DNA of 64,000 nucleotides from Epichloe hybrida (GCA_019022495.1 JAFEKR010000037.1:372001-436000), one strand, 5' to 3'. Positions 1 through 10,719 are shown, counted from the first letter of the stretch. Numbers and translations: made by a program. The notes: generated by a model from the letters alone, not told the origin.

Positions 1-659
1 CCTCCAGGGGCTTCTATGCCTCCTCCTCCCCCAGGCGGCCCTGCGAGCAGGCCACCGCCTCCAGCAAACCCTTATAACGCTCCACCGCAGCAGACAGCTC
101 TTCATAGTCAGTATGCTCCATCACCGTACGCTCCACAGCAAAGCCAGGGGACTGGTTTTCCTTTGACTGGCCCTCCTCCCGCAGGGCCACCTCCTGCCAG
201 TCGACCTCGAGTTACACCTCCCCCCAAGGCAGCTGCTTCTCCACCAAATCCCAAGCACCCTGCTGGTGACCGGTCACATATCCCGGCCAACGCACAGCGT
301 CTGTTCGAAATCCTGAACCAGGACATTCAACGAGTTGCTGCAAAGGCGCCGGCGACATATGCTCCACAGGTGAAGGATGCTCAGAAGCGATTGGGTCTAT
401 TGTTTGACCACCTGAATAACGAGGAGCTGGTGCAGCCTGCTACCATTGATCAGCTCACTCAGCTAGCTGATGCCATTCAGATCAAGGACTATGCCTCAGC
501 GCAGAGATTGCAAGTTGAGATTCAGACAGACAAGACTGAAGAATGTGGTAACTGGATGGTACGTGTGACTTGGAACAAGAGTAAAAAAGGAGGTCTTGCT
601 AACTGTACGAACAGGTTGGTGTCAAGCGACTTATTAGCATGAGCAAGGCCACTCCATGA
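1..659 (+). CDS. SEC31: SEC31, C-terminal part (COPII outer coat), 5' end outside window
   Basis: This is the C-terminal end of Sec31, which with Sec13 forms the outer cage of COPII vesicles leaving the endoplasmic reticulum. Exons are 1-558 and 615-659; the reading frame is open from base 1, so the gene begins upstream of the window. The first ~85 visible residues are the proline-rich linker typical of Sec31, which binds the inner coat. The last ~110 residues are the conserved alpha-helical, SRA1-like C-terminal domain, recognisable by GDRSHIPANAQ, LFDHLNNEEL and the ending TEECGNWMV. Without splicing the frame reads into nonsense. A 56-base intron (559-614, donor gtacgt, branch gctaac, acceptor acag) restores the family ending VGVKRLISMSKATP. 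SEC17 lies downstream in convergent orientation. Identification is by family knowledge; the splice call is inference supported by the restored C terminus. Confidence 0.93.
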
Positions 660-1424
660 GTGGATGATAATGGGCGGTGTGAGGTGCTCATGGAAGGGTC
701 CGGGTATCGAGCAGTTTCTAAAGACTGGTCTTTGAAAAAAAAAATAAACGGTGAAGATGCAGCAATGATAGGCAGTTATTCAGTTCTAGTGGAATAGTAC
801 ACACAGCCAAGCGATTACAACGCCGATGTCATACATGTTTGGCGAATACAGTGTAGAAATCTCAAGCCATGCGTTCAGCAACGAGGCAAAGAAGCTCTTG
901 GATGCACGGGGCGTCACCCCGATGAGTTGCGTGTAGCGCTCGTCTGCAACTGCGATGTCTACTCGGTTTCACTTCCGCGGTCAATTCTGCAATCTTGGCA
1001 CCAGTAATGAGCTGACATGGAGAGATTGTGCAAGTATGCGCCCGCCGATGATTCGATCTTCGTAGAAACGCCAGTAACTAAATGGCTTGATGGTTCTGAT
1101 ACCTTTTTTTTCACTTTGCATGGCTGGCTGGATTGAAGACGGGTTCGGGTGGGCACTGCTTTGATGTGAATCTGGCCAGGTTGTACTGTCAAGATGATGT
1201 GAGCCTTGCACATCATCAGATACATGTTCAATGCCAATTCAATTGCAATGTTACTCTGCCTGAGGATTGGCTCCCACCGCTGGTCTTGCGTCTCGTGCAC
1301 ATGTCAGAACTACACACACCTGAGACCCATTTGCAAATCTCATCCAATCCAATAGGCCATTCTTGATAAAAATCTCCAACGCCGCAACGCACAACCACAC
1401 ATGTTCCGGGCCGATGTTTCTCTT
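660..1424. other. Intergenic region between convergent SEC31 and SEC17
   Basis: This 765-base stretch holds the 3' flanks of two convergent genes. No homologous reading frame, tRNA or repeat was recognised. Short open frames on both strands do not resemble proteins and overlap one another. An A-run (739-750) about 80 bases past the SEC31 stop could lie in the 3' untranslated region. Confidence 0.6.
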
Positions 1425-2519
1425 TCAGGCAAAGTCGTCCTCTGCATCTTCTATCGTATTCTTCACCCGTACCAGGATGGTCGTCTTCCACTTATCCAGC
1501 TTGCTGACCTGATCGTACTGGAACAGTTTGTCCGTAAACAGCTCTTGGCTCTGTCCCTCGACAGCCTCACACAAATCCGTCAAAAGCATGTGTTCTCTTT
1601 GCGTGGCAAAGCTGGGGTCCATGTCGCGGTACTTCTCGAGCGCACGATTCGTGGCGACCATGTCTCCGGTGGCGAGATGGCATATGCCTGCTCTGAGGAA
1701 GTAGTCCTTGACGCTGTACTTCATGAGGTTGTTGTTGACGGATTGCTCGGCGACCTTTTCGAAGTTCTCGATGGCTTTGTAGTAATCGCCTTCCATGGCG
1801 GCAGAATCGGCAACCTTGAGCCATAGCTTGTTGGCAAGTCTACGCATAGTTCTTCAGTAAGAGCCCTATTCGGCGTGTTTGAAAAGGTTCTTGGGGTACG
1901 GGGGACTCACGCCATGGCATTGTCGCCCTCGTACCACGTCGCTGCGGCTTCGTAGCACTCCACGGCCTTCTTGGCATCTCCCAACTGTGTCTCGTATACT
2001 TCTGCCATGGTCTCATTGTGTGAAGCTGCCCTTCGGAAATTGCCTTTGGAGCAGTATCTGTCCACGGCTACCTTCAGGCATCGAACGGCGTCAGAGGGGG
2101 CATCCTTGCGGTAGGCTTTGAAGGCGTCGACGAGGGAGTTGGCCGCGTCGTCAGGTTCGTTAAGTTTACTTGTTTGTACTTGCGCAGCCTGTTCGAATGC
2201 TTTGCCTGCTTCGACGTCTGTTTATGAGCGCGGTCCGCGAGTCAGTATATATATGATCGTCATTGTCTAGACACAATTGGGTGTCCATACTCTGGTTCTG
2301 CATCTTGAAGGCATTCCCTGCCTGGGTGAAGAGATCCGCAGCATTCTGGTACTTGTCTTCGCGACCACCGAAGAAGCTGAAGCCACTGCCAGCGCCAGAA
2401 AGCGTCTTCTCTGCCTGTATCGTCGAACGCAAGCCTAGTCAGTCGGGAGAAGTCTCGTCTGTCACAGTGGGGGCGGGCGTAAGGACCTTTTGGAGCAGAG
2501 CACGAGGATCTTGGGACAT
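1425..2519 (-). CDS. SEC17: SEC17, alpha-SNAP, NSF attachment protein
   Basis: Alpha-SNAP recruits the ATPase Sec18/NSF to spent SNARE complexes and drives their disassembly after membrane fusion. Exons on the minus strand are 2519-2487, 2414-2291, 2217-1911 and 1839-1425, giving 292 residues, the length of yeast Sec17. The protein begins MSQDPRALLQKAEKTLSG. Residues about 22-28 (GFSFFGG) match the hydrophobic membrane loop of the family. The TPR-like helices include NEPDDAAN, CSKGNFRRAA, ANKLWLKVAD and YYKAIENFEKVAEQS. The C terminus KLDKWKTTILVRVKN is the strongly conserved part that contacts Sec18. Introns 2 and 3 have ordinary donors (gtatgg, gtgagt). Intron 1 has the weak donor gtcctt but gives the expected junction LLQK/AEKTL. 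The start ATG is the only one that yields the family N terminus. The gene is divergent from gatC. Confidence 0.95.
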
Positions 2520-3096
2520 GGCGGTAAATGTGTGAGTGAGGTTAAATAAAATCAGTAGCAAGAAATAGTTATGGCGGCGCGGGGTGTAAGATGGACGGCG
2601 CCGAAGGATACTCGGAGGTTGAGAGGAGGAGAATAAATATGCCACGTTGGATGTGAGAGATGGTCAAATGGCCGTGTCTGATCTGATACACTGTCACTGT
2701 ACTTAGTTTAGCTATGACGCCTGGCGAGTGGTGAGCCTGGCGGGTGGTGAGGGTACACCACTGTACCTGCGATGGCGGCGCCGCAGCTGCGACAGTGCAG
2801 GTGCAACCCCACTGTACCTGGAGGGTCGGTCTTCCCTTATCGGCCAGACGCCAGACAGACAGACAGACCCCATTGGCCCCATTGACCCCTTTGACCCCTT
2901 TGACCACTTTGACAGCCGAGCCTGGGAGACTCGATGTCGAGATGTTAGATGACGGCTGCGAGTGGCTCGAGACGCATCGCCTTCATCCAACATCGACTGT
3001 TGTTGTCCAGGGCCGTCTTCGATACCTTCTGGACCAAAAATTCGCCGAATCACAGCATCTGTTGCGAGACCCAAGAGACTCGAAACGCCATCCAAC
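2520..3096. promoter_or_regulatory. Shared upstream region of divergent SEC17 and gatC
   Basis: The two start codons are 577 bases apart and point away from each other, so both promoters and 5' leaders must lie here. The region contains a GACA-type run (about 2845-2868) followed directly by five 9-base units of consensus CCCCTTTGA (2868-2912). A duplicated CCACTGTACCTG motif lies at about 2757 and 2810. No transcription start was determined. Open frames crossing this region are low-complexity and overlap each other, so they are not called as genes. Confidence 0.55.
2868..2912. repeat. 9-bp minisatellite, five units
   Basis: Five head-to-tail 9-base units start at 2868, 2877, 2886, 2895 and 2904. 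The consensus is CCCCTTTGA, with variants CCCCATTGG, CCCCATTGA and CCACTTTGA. A short GACA repeat precedes it. It lies in the shared SEC17/gatC upstream region, about 185 bases before the gatC start. Confidence 0.8.
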
Positions 3097-3669
3097 ATGG
3101 CTCTCTGCAGAGCCTGTCGTCTCGCGTTTCGGCGCACCGGCCGCCCGCCTCTTGCACAAACCGCAAATCTGTCTACCAGGACAGGCCCGACCCCGACCGA
3201 TATACTCTCAAAACCAAGCTGGTCGATCCAATCGCTTTGGGAGCCATCAGCCTCGGCAAAAAAGTCAGCTCCAGTAGAGACTATAACCACAAAACAGCTA
3301 CATCACCTGCTTCGTCTAGCCGCCCTCCCACTGCCTCAGTCTCCAGCCGAGGAAGCTTCTATGATAGACACTCTCCAATCCCAGTTGCAATTTGTACGCG
3401 CAGTGCAGCGCGTGGATACCCAAGGTGTCGAGCCATTGCGCGCAATTCGAGATGAGACCCCGGAAGCCGTGCGTGAAAATACAATCACATTGGAGGACAT
3501 GAAGTCGTTGCTGTCGAAGGAGGAGCTAGTGGGATTTTACAAGCGGCCCCGGAGGATAAGGGAAAAGATTGAAGAGTTCGATGAGAAATGGGATGTTTTG
3601 GCTACTGCCTCGAAGAAGGCGGGCAAATATTTTGTGGTGGAGAGCTCGAAGACGGGTCAGGGGGAGTAA
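3097..3669 (+). CDS. gatC: Mitochondrial glutamyl-tRNA(Gln) amidotransferase subunit C (GatC-like)
   Basis: GatC is the small subunit of the GatCAB complex, which converts misacylated Glu-tRNA(Gln) to Gln-tRNA(Gln) in mitochondria. The single exon encodes 190 residues. The N-terminal ~28 residues (MALCRACRLAFRRTGRPPLA...) are rich in Arg, Ala and Leu with no acidic residues, as in a mitochondrial presequence. The GatC-type domain spans roughly residues 68-140: a helical LHHLLRLAALPLPQSPAEE segment, LQFVRAVQRVDTQGVEPL, and the extension where GatC threads along GatA. The rest resembles fungal relatives (GFYKRPRRIREK, GKYFVVESSK). The frame is open upstream to an earlier ATG at 2962, but those extra 45 residues are not conserved-looking and would bury the targeting peptide, so 3097 is preferred. 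The family call rests on recognised motifs. Confidence 0.8.
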   Translation: MALCRACRLAFRRTGRPPLAQTANLSTRTGPTPTDILSKPSWSIQSLWEPSASAKKSAPVETITTKQLHHLLRLAALPLPQSPAEEASMIDTLQSQLQFVRAVQRVDTQGVEPLRAIRDETPEAVRENTITLEDMKSLLSKEELVGFYKRPRRIREKIEEFDEKWDVLATASKKAGKYFVVESSKTGQGE

Positions 3670-5137
3670 GAGGGAACCAAATATTTATTGATGCTGGCAT
3701 CTTGAAACAAGCGACGCTTCGGGCATACTTCCATGACGAAAGAAAGAAATCTTTCTTTCCTATCGCGATGCAAACGATCCTGGGCGTCGAGGTGTGAGAC
3801 CCCATACGACCAAGACCTTGAGACCAACTTATCATCGTGAAGGTCAAGTCACGGGATGGACAGTCTGCTTTGGTGTAGCAAAATACAAGTCCTTGAGGCC
3901 CTTTGGGTCTGATCCACGAGCCGGTGCAAAGCTTGCACCGACTTTTCATGGTACAAATTGTATGTGGAGTTGTATGGGGCGGCTACTTTATACTGTCGCT
4001 TTGCACCTGTGCAAACTTTGCCCAGGGACAACGCAAAGTGTAAAGTTTGCACCTATTTTTGCTCTTTTCTTGGCATCTTTTCCTTTTGTAGGCATTTACG
4101 CGGCCCTGGTCAAAAAGATACATCGTGAACAAGGGGGGTTGTGGTGTTTATGCAATTTAGACAAAGTTCCATAAATTTCTATGCATCTTAGCTGACAAAA
4201 ATGGCTAGCGCGTCCGCTTATGTGCATTTTGCACTCGTGTTAAGTTTGCACCGGCTCGTGGATCAGGCCCTTTGCTAACTTTTCCGACCGAAAGGCAACG
4301 TCATGTTGGGATCAAAGGTCTGAGAGATATTAGACACTTGCCGGATACTCGCTCTTCAGTTGCTTGACGAGTCGTAACCGAAGCTGTCGTTGATCGCGTC
4401 GCCATGTCACCCGACAGAACTCTATATGCCGTCGTGATGGGATCGGCTTCCGATCACACACGCCTGTAGACCTACATGTCCACATCACCTTGCTGGCCAT
4501 AATTCCACAGCTTCAGCCACCCAATTTCGACCAAGTCATCGCTCAGACAATGGTGTTCGCCGTACAACGCTCCTTGTCACCCGTGATTATCTAAATATGC
4601 TGATCAAACTAGTAATATAGGCAACATGGTTTACCTCAACCTCACGGACCGACGGTCTCGGAAAAAAGGGGTGGAATATAGTGCCTTTCAACATGAGCCC
4701 GAAGGCTCAAATGTCGAGTCGTTATTGGATCTGTCGATAGGATGATTGACACCATAACAAGTTGATGGCTCCATGGAGTTATCGAGCTGCACAGCAGTCG
4801 ACCCTGGACTTCCGGAGAAGCAAGGGACCGCTGGGCACAGATCCGTAGTTGAGAAGAAGAAGGAAAAAGGGAAGCAGGAAAACTTCAGCTGTTGATAAAT
4901 AGCAGGAAATTTTGGGTGGGGCCAGTCACGTGCTCATGGTGGATCAAGCGCGCTGTGTGACAATTTGACGTGGAGCTGCTGTGCATTGGACAGGCAAGGC
5001 AGGCTGGGCTCAATGTCAAATCCAAAATTGAATTGCGCTGCCTCATCAATTTCCATCCCTCGGAAGGTGTCTCTTTTGCAGCCCAGTGACTGCATTGATT
5101 TCTCTCCACTGCTCACCACGTCGCCAGCACATTCAAG
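3670..5137. other. Intergenic region with a MITE-like insertion
   Basis: About 1.47 kb separate gatC from SNU66. The span 3905-4270 is a MITE-like element listed separately. The remainder shows no recognisable coding sequence. A short hairpin-forming stretch (arms GAGCC/GGCTC with a CGAA loop) lies at about 4694-4708. The last few hundred bases should contain the SNU66 promoter. Confidence 0.6.
3905..4270. mobile_element. MITE-like element with 26-bp terminal inverted repeats
   Basis: The 26 bases at 3905-3930 (start GGGTCTGATCCACGAG) are the reverse complement of 4245-4270 with one mismatch. The 366-base interior has no coding frame of note and is rich in short self-complementary motifs of the type TTTGCAC/GTGCAAA, for example GGTGCAAAGCTTGCACC at 3923-3939. 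The flanks on both sides are TTT (3902-3904 and 4271-4273), a possible 3-bp target-site duplication. Size, inverted ends and lack of coding capacity fit a non-autonomous DNA transposon; the superfamily is not assigned. It shows no strong RIP. Confidence 0.75.
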
Positions 5138-7166
5138 ATGGACGCTGCAACGATAGAAGAGACGAACCGGATCAGAGTATCCCTGGGCATGAAGCCTCTG
5201 CCCATCCCCGGCACAACTCCCACTGCACAACCCGATACATCTTCAACATCTGATGGCGAGGAAGCTGCGAGCACACTAGAAAGCCGACAGGCAGAGTCAT
5301 ATGTGAATTACAAGAAGCATCAGGATGCCGAGGCTGCAAAGAAGAAGCGAGAGGAGCGCGCGGCCACGATCCGGAGAGCTCGAGATGAAGCTCAAAGATT
5401 CGCAGTATTAGAGGGCAAGGGTCTCGGCGATGCGGATGACAAGGGCGAGGATGATGCAAAGTCATGGCTCATGGGTCAAAAGAAGCGGCAAAAGAAGATC
5501 GACAAAATTCGAAAGCTCGAAGAAGAGTTGGCAGCGGCAGAAGCTGCTGCTGCCGCTGCTGTTCAATACACCTCGAAAGATCTTGCTGGCATCAAAGTCG
5601 CCCACGACACATCAGAGTTCCTCGGTGGCGAAGATCAGATTCTCACACTCAAAGATACTACCATTGACGAGAACGAGGATGAAGGTGACGAGCTGGAAAA
5701 CATGAGCATGAGAGAACTTGAAAAACTGAACGAAAGGCTCGACCTGAAGAAGAAGCGATCTGGTTACAACCCGAATGATGAAGAGGAGGGAGAGGGAAGC
5801 ATCCTGGCTCAGTACGACGACGAAATATACGGCAAGAAGGGCAAAAAGTTCACACTTGATGGCAGTGGCACAATTGCAGAGCTGGCCGATATCCTCGGCG
5901 AGCCCGCGCAAAAGGCAAACAATGCGAGTGTCAATCTCGATGAAATCATAGGTACGTGTCTTTACAAATACGCTCTCAGGATCGTAAGTCAACGTTGCAC
6001 TAACCAGCAATCTCACAGGTGATGCGCCAGTATCGTCAGACTATCTTGCACCATCAGAAGTCAAGGTGAAGAAACCCAAAAAGAAAAAGTCAAAAGGCAC
6101 AAGACAGAAGCAATATGATGACGACGATATCTTCCCTCTCGAGCCTGCGCCAGCGGACAGCAACGCCATGGAAGTGGACAGCAAAGAGGCGGCCAGCAAG
6201 AAGCGAAAAGCAGAATCCGACACCTTTGTCGACGACGACGATCTACAAACATCTCTAGCCTTGCAACGGAAAAGCGCCCTCAAGAAGAGAAAAAAGATTA
6301 AGCCCGAGGATCTTGTAAGACAGCTCAAAGAAGAAGATAGCCAAGACGCAAATGACGAGCAAGACAACGGCGGGCTAGTCATTGGTGAAATTTCCGAATT
6401 TGTCTCCAACTTGAGCAAACGTGATGAAGAAGAAGAAAGCAAACGCAAGAGACCTCGAGCACAAACCGGAAGTCCCCCTGCCAGAGAAGACCATCCCATG
6501 GATGAAGACGGCGCCGATGACGAACTTGATACAAACCCGGCCATAAAACGAGAAGCATCTGTACCATCACATCAAGACACAGAGGCCGACAGAGGCGTCG
6601 AGGAAGAGAAGACGATTGGCGAAGGCATGGGCGCTGCGCTTAGCCTCCTCCGCGAGCGTGGCCTCATCGAAGCCTCCCATGGAGATGAGTACGAAAGCTT
6701 TCGCGACCGCGAAGACTTCCTGACTCGCAAGCGTCTCCTCGAAGACGAACTCGAAGAACAAACTCGGCAGCAGCGCGAGCGTGACCGAGCCAACGGTCGT
6801 CTGGACCGCATGACGGTCCGCGAGCGCGAAGACTACGCCCGTCAGCAGAACCAACGTCGTGATCAACAGCAATCTCTCCGCATGGCAGAGCTCTTCTCAG
6901 CCAACTACAAGCCAAATGTACATTTAAAATACCACGACGAGCACGGCCGCTCGCTCGACCGGAAAGAAGCATTCAAGCACCTCAGCCATCAATTCCACGG
7001 CAAAGGCAGCGGCAAAGGCAAGACAGAAAAGCGTCTCAAACGGGTGGAGGATGAGAAGAGACGCGAGTCCCAGAGCTTATTTGACGCCAGTGCGAACGGA
7101 GGCATGAGCGCCGCCACAGCACAGCAGTTAAAAAAGAGAAGAGAGGCCGGTGTACGACTTGGTTAG
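5138..7166 (+). CDS. SNU66: SNU66 / SART-1 family, U4/U6.U5 tri-snRNP protein
   Basis: Snu66 (human SART1) is a component of the spliceosomal U4/U6.U5 tri-snRNP in the nucleus. Exons are 5138-5951 and 6019-7166, giving 653 residues. The 67-base intron has donor gtacgt, branch ctaac and acceptor cacag, and joins DEIIG to DAPVSSDYL. Residues 6-21 ([16 protein letters not shown]) match the Hub1-interacting (HIND) motif found at the N terminus of Snu66. The rest is the charged, Lys/Arg/Glu-rich SART-1 domain: [68 protein letters not shown] and the C-terminal [21 protein letters not shown]. Acidic and basic runs alternate, as is usual for the family. The start is the first ATG and gives the HIND motif directly. 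The downstream neighbour is convergent. Confidence 0.93.
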
Positions 7167-7877
7167 ACTTGTGCTGTTCAAAGTGCTGTTACAATGTACC
7201 CAGTAGAGGGCGAATAGGTTCCAAAAGGTGCTGGTACCCTTTTTTCTCTCTCTCTTTTTTTTTGGTCCATGTTCATGACTGGCATTTTTGAATTGCTGAC
7301 GCAGTGACTTGATAGACGGGACGGGGTTCCGTCATGCATTGATGTGGTACTGGCTGTGATACGTGATATGGAATACGTAATGTCGTGATGCCCTTGCAGA
7401 CGTAACGTAGATGTGTCACTCGAGATGCTCCTCATCTGGATGCTTTCACGGTGTGAATGAGGATGTTGTCCGGTAGATTTCGTGTGGGTATCGCAGACGG
7501 ACGGAGCTCAGCCTGACAGCATTTCCTGCTTTAAAGCACATTCCGCTAGCCTAGCACATTATGGTGCTTCGTGGAAACGGTGTGCTCTGCCCGATAGTCC
7601 CTCTGTGCTACGTATGTGCGTACTCTCCGCTTGCAAGTAAGTTGGTCTTCGAACCAGAATGGTGCGAAATGCATCATCGTAATGTCACTGACTCGGAGTC
7701 TGCTTGCGAAAGAATCACCCGTCACCTCGAATTTACTAGATGAGCATTAATTTCCAACCATGCTGTAATCGGGAAAAAAAAAAAACTATCGCTATCCTAT
7801 CCGTATATATCGTCGTGACGCCGTGTAGTAAACCAAGTATATATATATATATATATGATGAGGCATGGAAATTCAAC
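7167..7877. other. Intergenic region between convergent genes, with a TA microsatellite
   Basis: These 711 bases hold the 3' flanks of SNU66 and of the Tag1-like gene. They contain a CT-rich/T-run tract at about 7237-7263 and a TA dinucleotide run at about 7838-7856, close to the Tag1-like stop codon. No coding or RNA gene was recognised. Confidence 0.6.
7838..7856. repeat. (TA)n microsatellite
   Basis: An uninterrupted TA dinucleotide run of about nine units lies some 20-40 bases beyond the stop codon of the minus-strand Tag1-like gene, probably in its 3' untranslated region. Confidence 0.85.
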
Positions 7878-10719
7878 TTATAGCGAAACCTTTGCCCCGA
7901 TGCCCTTCCCCGCATACTTGAATTTTTCCGTCCAGTATCCGACTCTGACTGTGACATCCGCTGCAGCATCCAGCTTCAGCGTGCCCCCTAGTGCGTCTCT
8001 CAACTTGTCGAACCCAACATGGTCGGCCGACCACTGCACTGGCAGACGGGGAGTTTGCGACAGCCCCGGCGGGACATCTATTGTCTGGTCGTACGTGATT
8101 TGACCTACGGGTTCTGTGCCGTTGTAAAAGGCCGTGGCGTTGATGTACTCTACATGCACCGTGTCGTGGCCGAGAGGCGAGGCCAGTGTGAACGAGGCAG
8201 TGGACGATAGAATATGAAATATGGCATCTCGGATGAAACCTTGTCTGTCGCCACCATTTTCATCATCTCCGTCTCCGGGGAGTCTCAGGCGTGGCGTTAG
8301 CAAAGTGATGTTTATTTTGGAGAGCGCTTCGCCGATGACTGGCATTCCTGGAATCGAGTCTCTGTGTGCTCTGAGTGTGATGGTCGTGTTTTTGCCGGAC
8401 AAGTATGCGGATAGCAGATTACGGGCGACTTTCTGAGCCTTGTCCCCGCCGAATTCGTACGGATCCCATGTTGCTTCTATCATGATGTTGTTGTTCAATC
8501 CATGTGTGAAATGCAGATTCTTGGTGGTGGCTTCGCCTATCGAATGATTGGCTTTCATAAGGTGAATATTGATGAATGGAATCAAGGCTGTATACGGCGC
8601 GGGATTGGTAATGTTGACCATTGCTCGTATGTGAACGCCTGTGCTAGAAGTATTGAGGATTTGCAAGTCCCCAACTCGGGGGTCCAAGCCTGCAAGCATG
8701 TCCCCAGGCACTTCTGCAACGTGTTAGTCAGAGGACGCCAGAGCACTTGACGGCTGCGGTCGACACGGAACGACAATAGCACAAGCACCAAGTGCCATAT
8801 TTCGTGTCGGATGAAATGTGATACGCTACCACATGGAAGACGGACGTTTGACAGGAATTTTGCCCGTGGCGGGAACTCCTCTGATAACCAAATGACCAAG
8901 AACGGTTTTAACTTTGACGTCCACGTTGGACTTGACGTCGAGAATAACATCATCGTCGCCAAATAACAGCTTCTGCATGAGATCGGAGAATGTGTCGCCG
9001 TCGAGTATATCGATTGGGGCATCGACAATTCGTGATTTGATGCTCATAAGATCTTCGGCCTCGGGTTGACTGATTATCTTTGAAGTCGCCTTCTGCCATT
9101 TGTCTACATTCAGCTCTCCCAACTTTTTGCCCTCGTAAAATAGGTCGCCATTGGCTCGGATGCTGGTGACATCGATGTTCATGTTCAAGTTGGCAGGAAT
9201 GGCCGCTAAGACACGGACAGTCCCGGATACCCGAGGCTTGCTGCCAGGGTCGCTTGGGTCTGCAAAGGGGCTTGGCAGCTTGAAGTCGACATCTTCGAGC
9301 GTGAAGTTGCGCAAGAAGTTGCCCAACGATCGCCCAGGGAACTGAATGGGAACTGTGACATTTTCTATCAAGTCATTGATCCAACCTGGCAAATCGCCGT
9401 TTCCGGATGTTTTACCACGCACAAATACCTCTGCGTCTTCGCCGTGCAAGTAACGCTTCATGAAATGGTCGAGCGGAGACAATTCACTCAATGGGCAGGC
9501 TTTGATCAAGGACTTTGGCAGCTCGCAAATGGTTCCTTTGGCTTCTGCAGTAACATTTGACTTGGGGCGAACCTCGATAGCACTTGAAATTGCCGATGCA
9601 ACCTTGATGTTCGGTTGAGCAGGATCACAGTTCGGAACGAGGACTTCGAATCCTAGAGATGGTACGGTCAACCCGATGGGGAATTCGTTGTAGGCAGTGA
9701 TGGAGACATTGGCACCAACTCCTCCCATCTTGCCATCGTCACCGGCGGGCACATCATGGAAAACGAGGGTTTCAATGGTATAATCGGGCATGGAAGGAAG
9801 CTCATTGGCTGCGAAAGCGTTAGCCAAAGTGCTTTTGATTTGTGGACGAACATTGATCTTTTCTCGACTCTGATGTGGCTCTACATTATTTGATGGTCTT
9901 CTGGCCAAAATAAATGGCAGAAAAGGCGCGGTAGAGAGATTGACCTTCAAATACCATTGATTCCGACACATCGTGAGTCCCTAGAGGGAAGATGCCGGAC
10001 TTGAGGCTGAGCGTCGTGGCTCCCGTAACTTTGAGCTGATGGAGCTTGCCCTGAAGCCATTCGTTGACCACCCTCCGCGCTGTCTCTGTGTCACCAGGAA
10101 CGAAATCGGCCACAAAATCCAAGTTTGTCACTTGTCCATCCACGAGACGGAGGTTGATTGGAGGGAGCAAAGCAGTCCCGACTAGAGCATTGTCAAAGTG
10201 AGGCAGGTGAAGACGAAGTTTCGTCTCCTCAGTACCGAGTTGTCTCATGATGGCGGTTGCGATCCTTCCGATTCTACGAGTATTGTCGTCCTGAACTCGT
10301 GAGCCGTCAAGTATGAACGTGCCCTTGATCCGAGCTCGGACTCCGTCGGCTGTCAGCGACTCTACAGACAAGTCTGTTGGTTCCAAAACAACTGCATTTT
10401 CGACATATTCTTGTACAGCTGGAGGGACGACAAAGCCGAGGACCATGACCACAGCGACTAATATGCCCAGGACTATTATGGCAACGAGGGACGGCCACCT
10501 CCACTTCCGCTTGGGCTGTGTTTCACATTTGATCTGCTGCTGCTGCTGCTGCGTTGGCGGACTGTTGTCGTCATGTTCGGAGTCATCGGTGCCAGAGTCT
10601 CTTCTATTCGATAGCAATGGAGACGATTCGGTTGGTCGATGCTGTTCAGTGTCATTTTCGTGCTCATCTGCAGCGGCTGCCGCGAGGAGCGGCGATCGCT
10701 CGTTGGCGTCAGCAGGCAT
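7878..10719 (-). CDS. TAG1: Tag1-like vacuolar membrane protein (DUF3712-type repeats)
   Basis: The protein resembles fungal single-pass vacuolar membrane proteins with DUF3712 domains, related to yeast Tag1, which is needed to terminate autophagy. Exons on the minus strand are 10719-9945, 9808-8846 and 8713-7878, giving about 857 residues. The cytosolic N terminus carries two ExxxLL motifs (ERSPLL, residues 7-12; ESSPLL, 31-36), a polyglutamine run (57-62) and a basic KRKWRW stretch, followed by one membrane helix at about 75-97. The long lumenal part contains repeated LEA/DUF3712-like beta domains, with many potential N-glycosylation sites (NVS, NVT, NFT, NTS, NHS, NTT, NIT, NAT, NGT). Junctions were chosen to keep frame and homology: VFE/ANELPSMPDY and IPVK/QVPGDMLAG. 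Both donors (gtcaat, gtccgt) are weak; acceptors ttcgcag and gttgcag follow CTAAC branch motifs. A GTG at 10734 is in frame, but 10719 is the first ATG. Confidence 0.75.

Noticed and set aside
1401..1826. 141-residue plus-strand frame
   Set aside because: Exact antisense of the last SEC17 exon, which is clearly the coding strand.
2962..3096. Upstream ATG at 2962 as the start of gatC
   Set aside because: The extra 45 residues look non-conserved and would place the mitochondrial targeting sequence internally.
2744..3277. 177-residue plus-strand and 192-residue minus-strand frames upstream of gatC
   Set aside because: Low-complexity translations of the GACA and CCCCTTTGA repeats, overlapping each other; no family resemblance.
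3794..4174. 126-residue plus-strand frame after gatC
   Set aside because: Most of it lies inside the MITE-like element and its composition is not protein-like.
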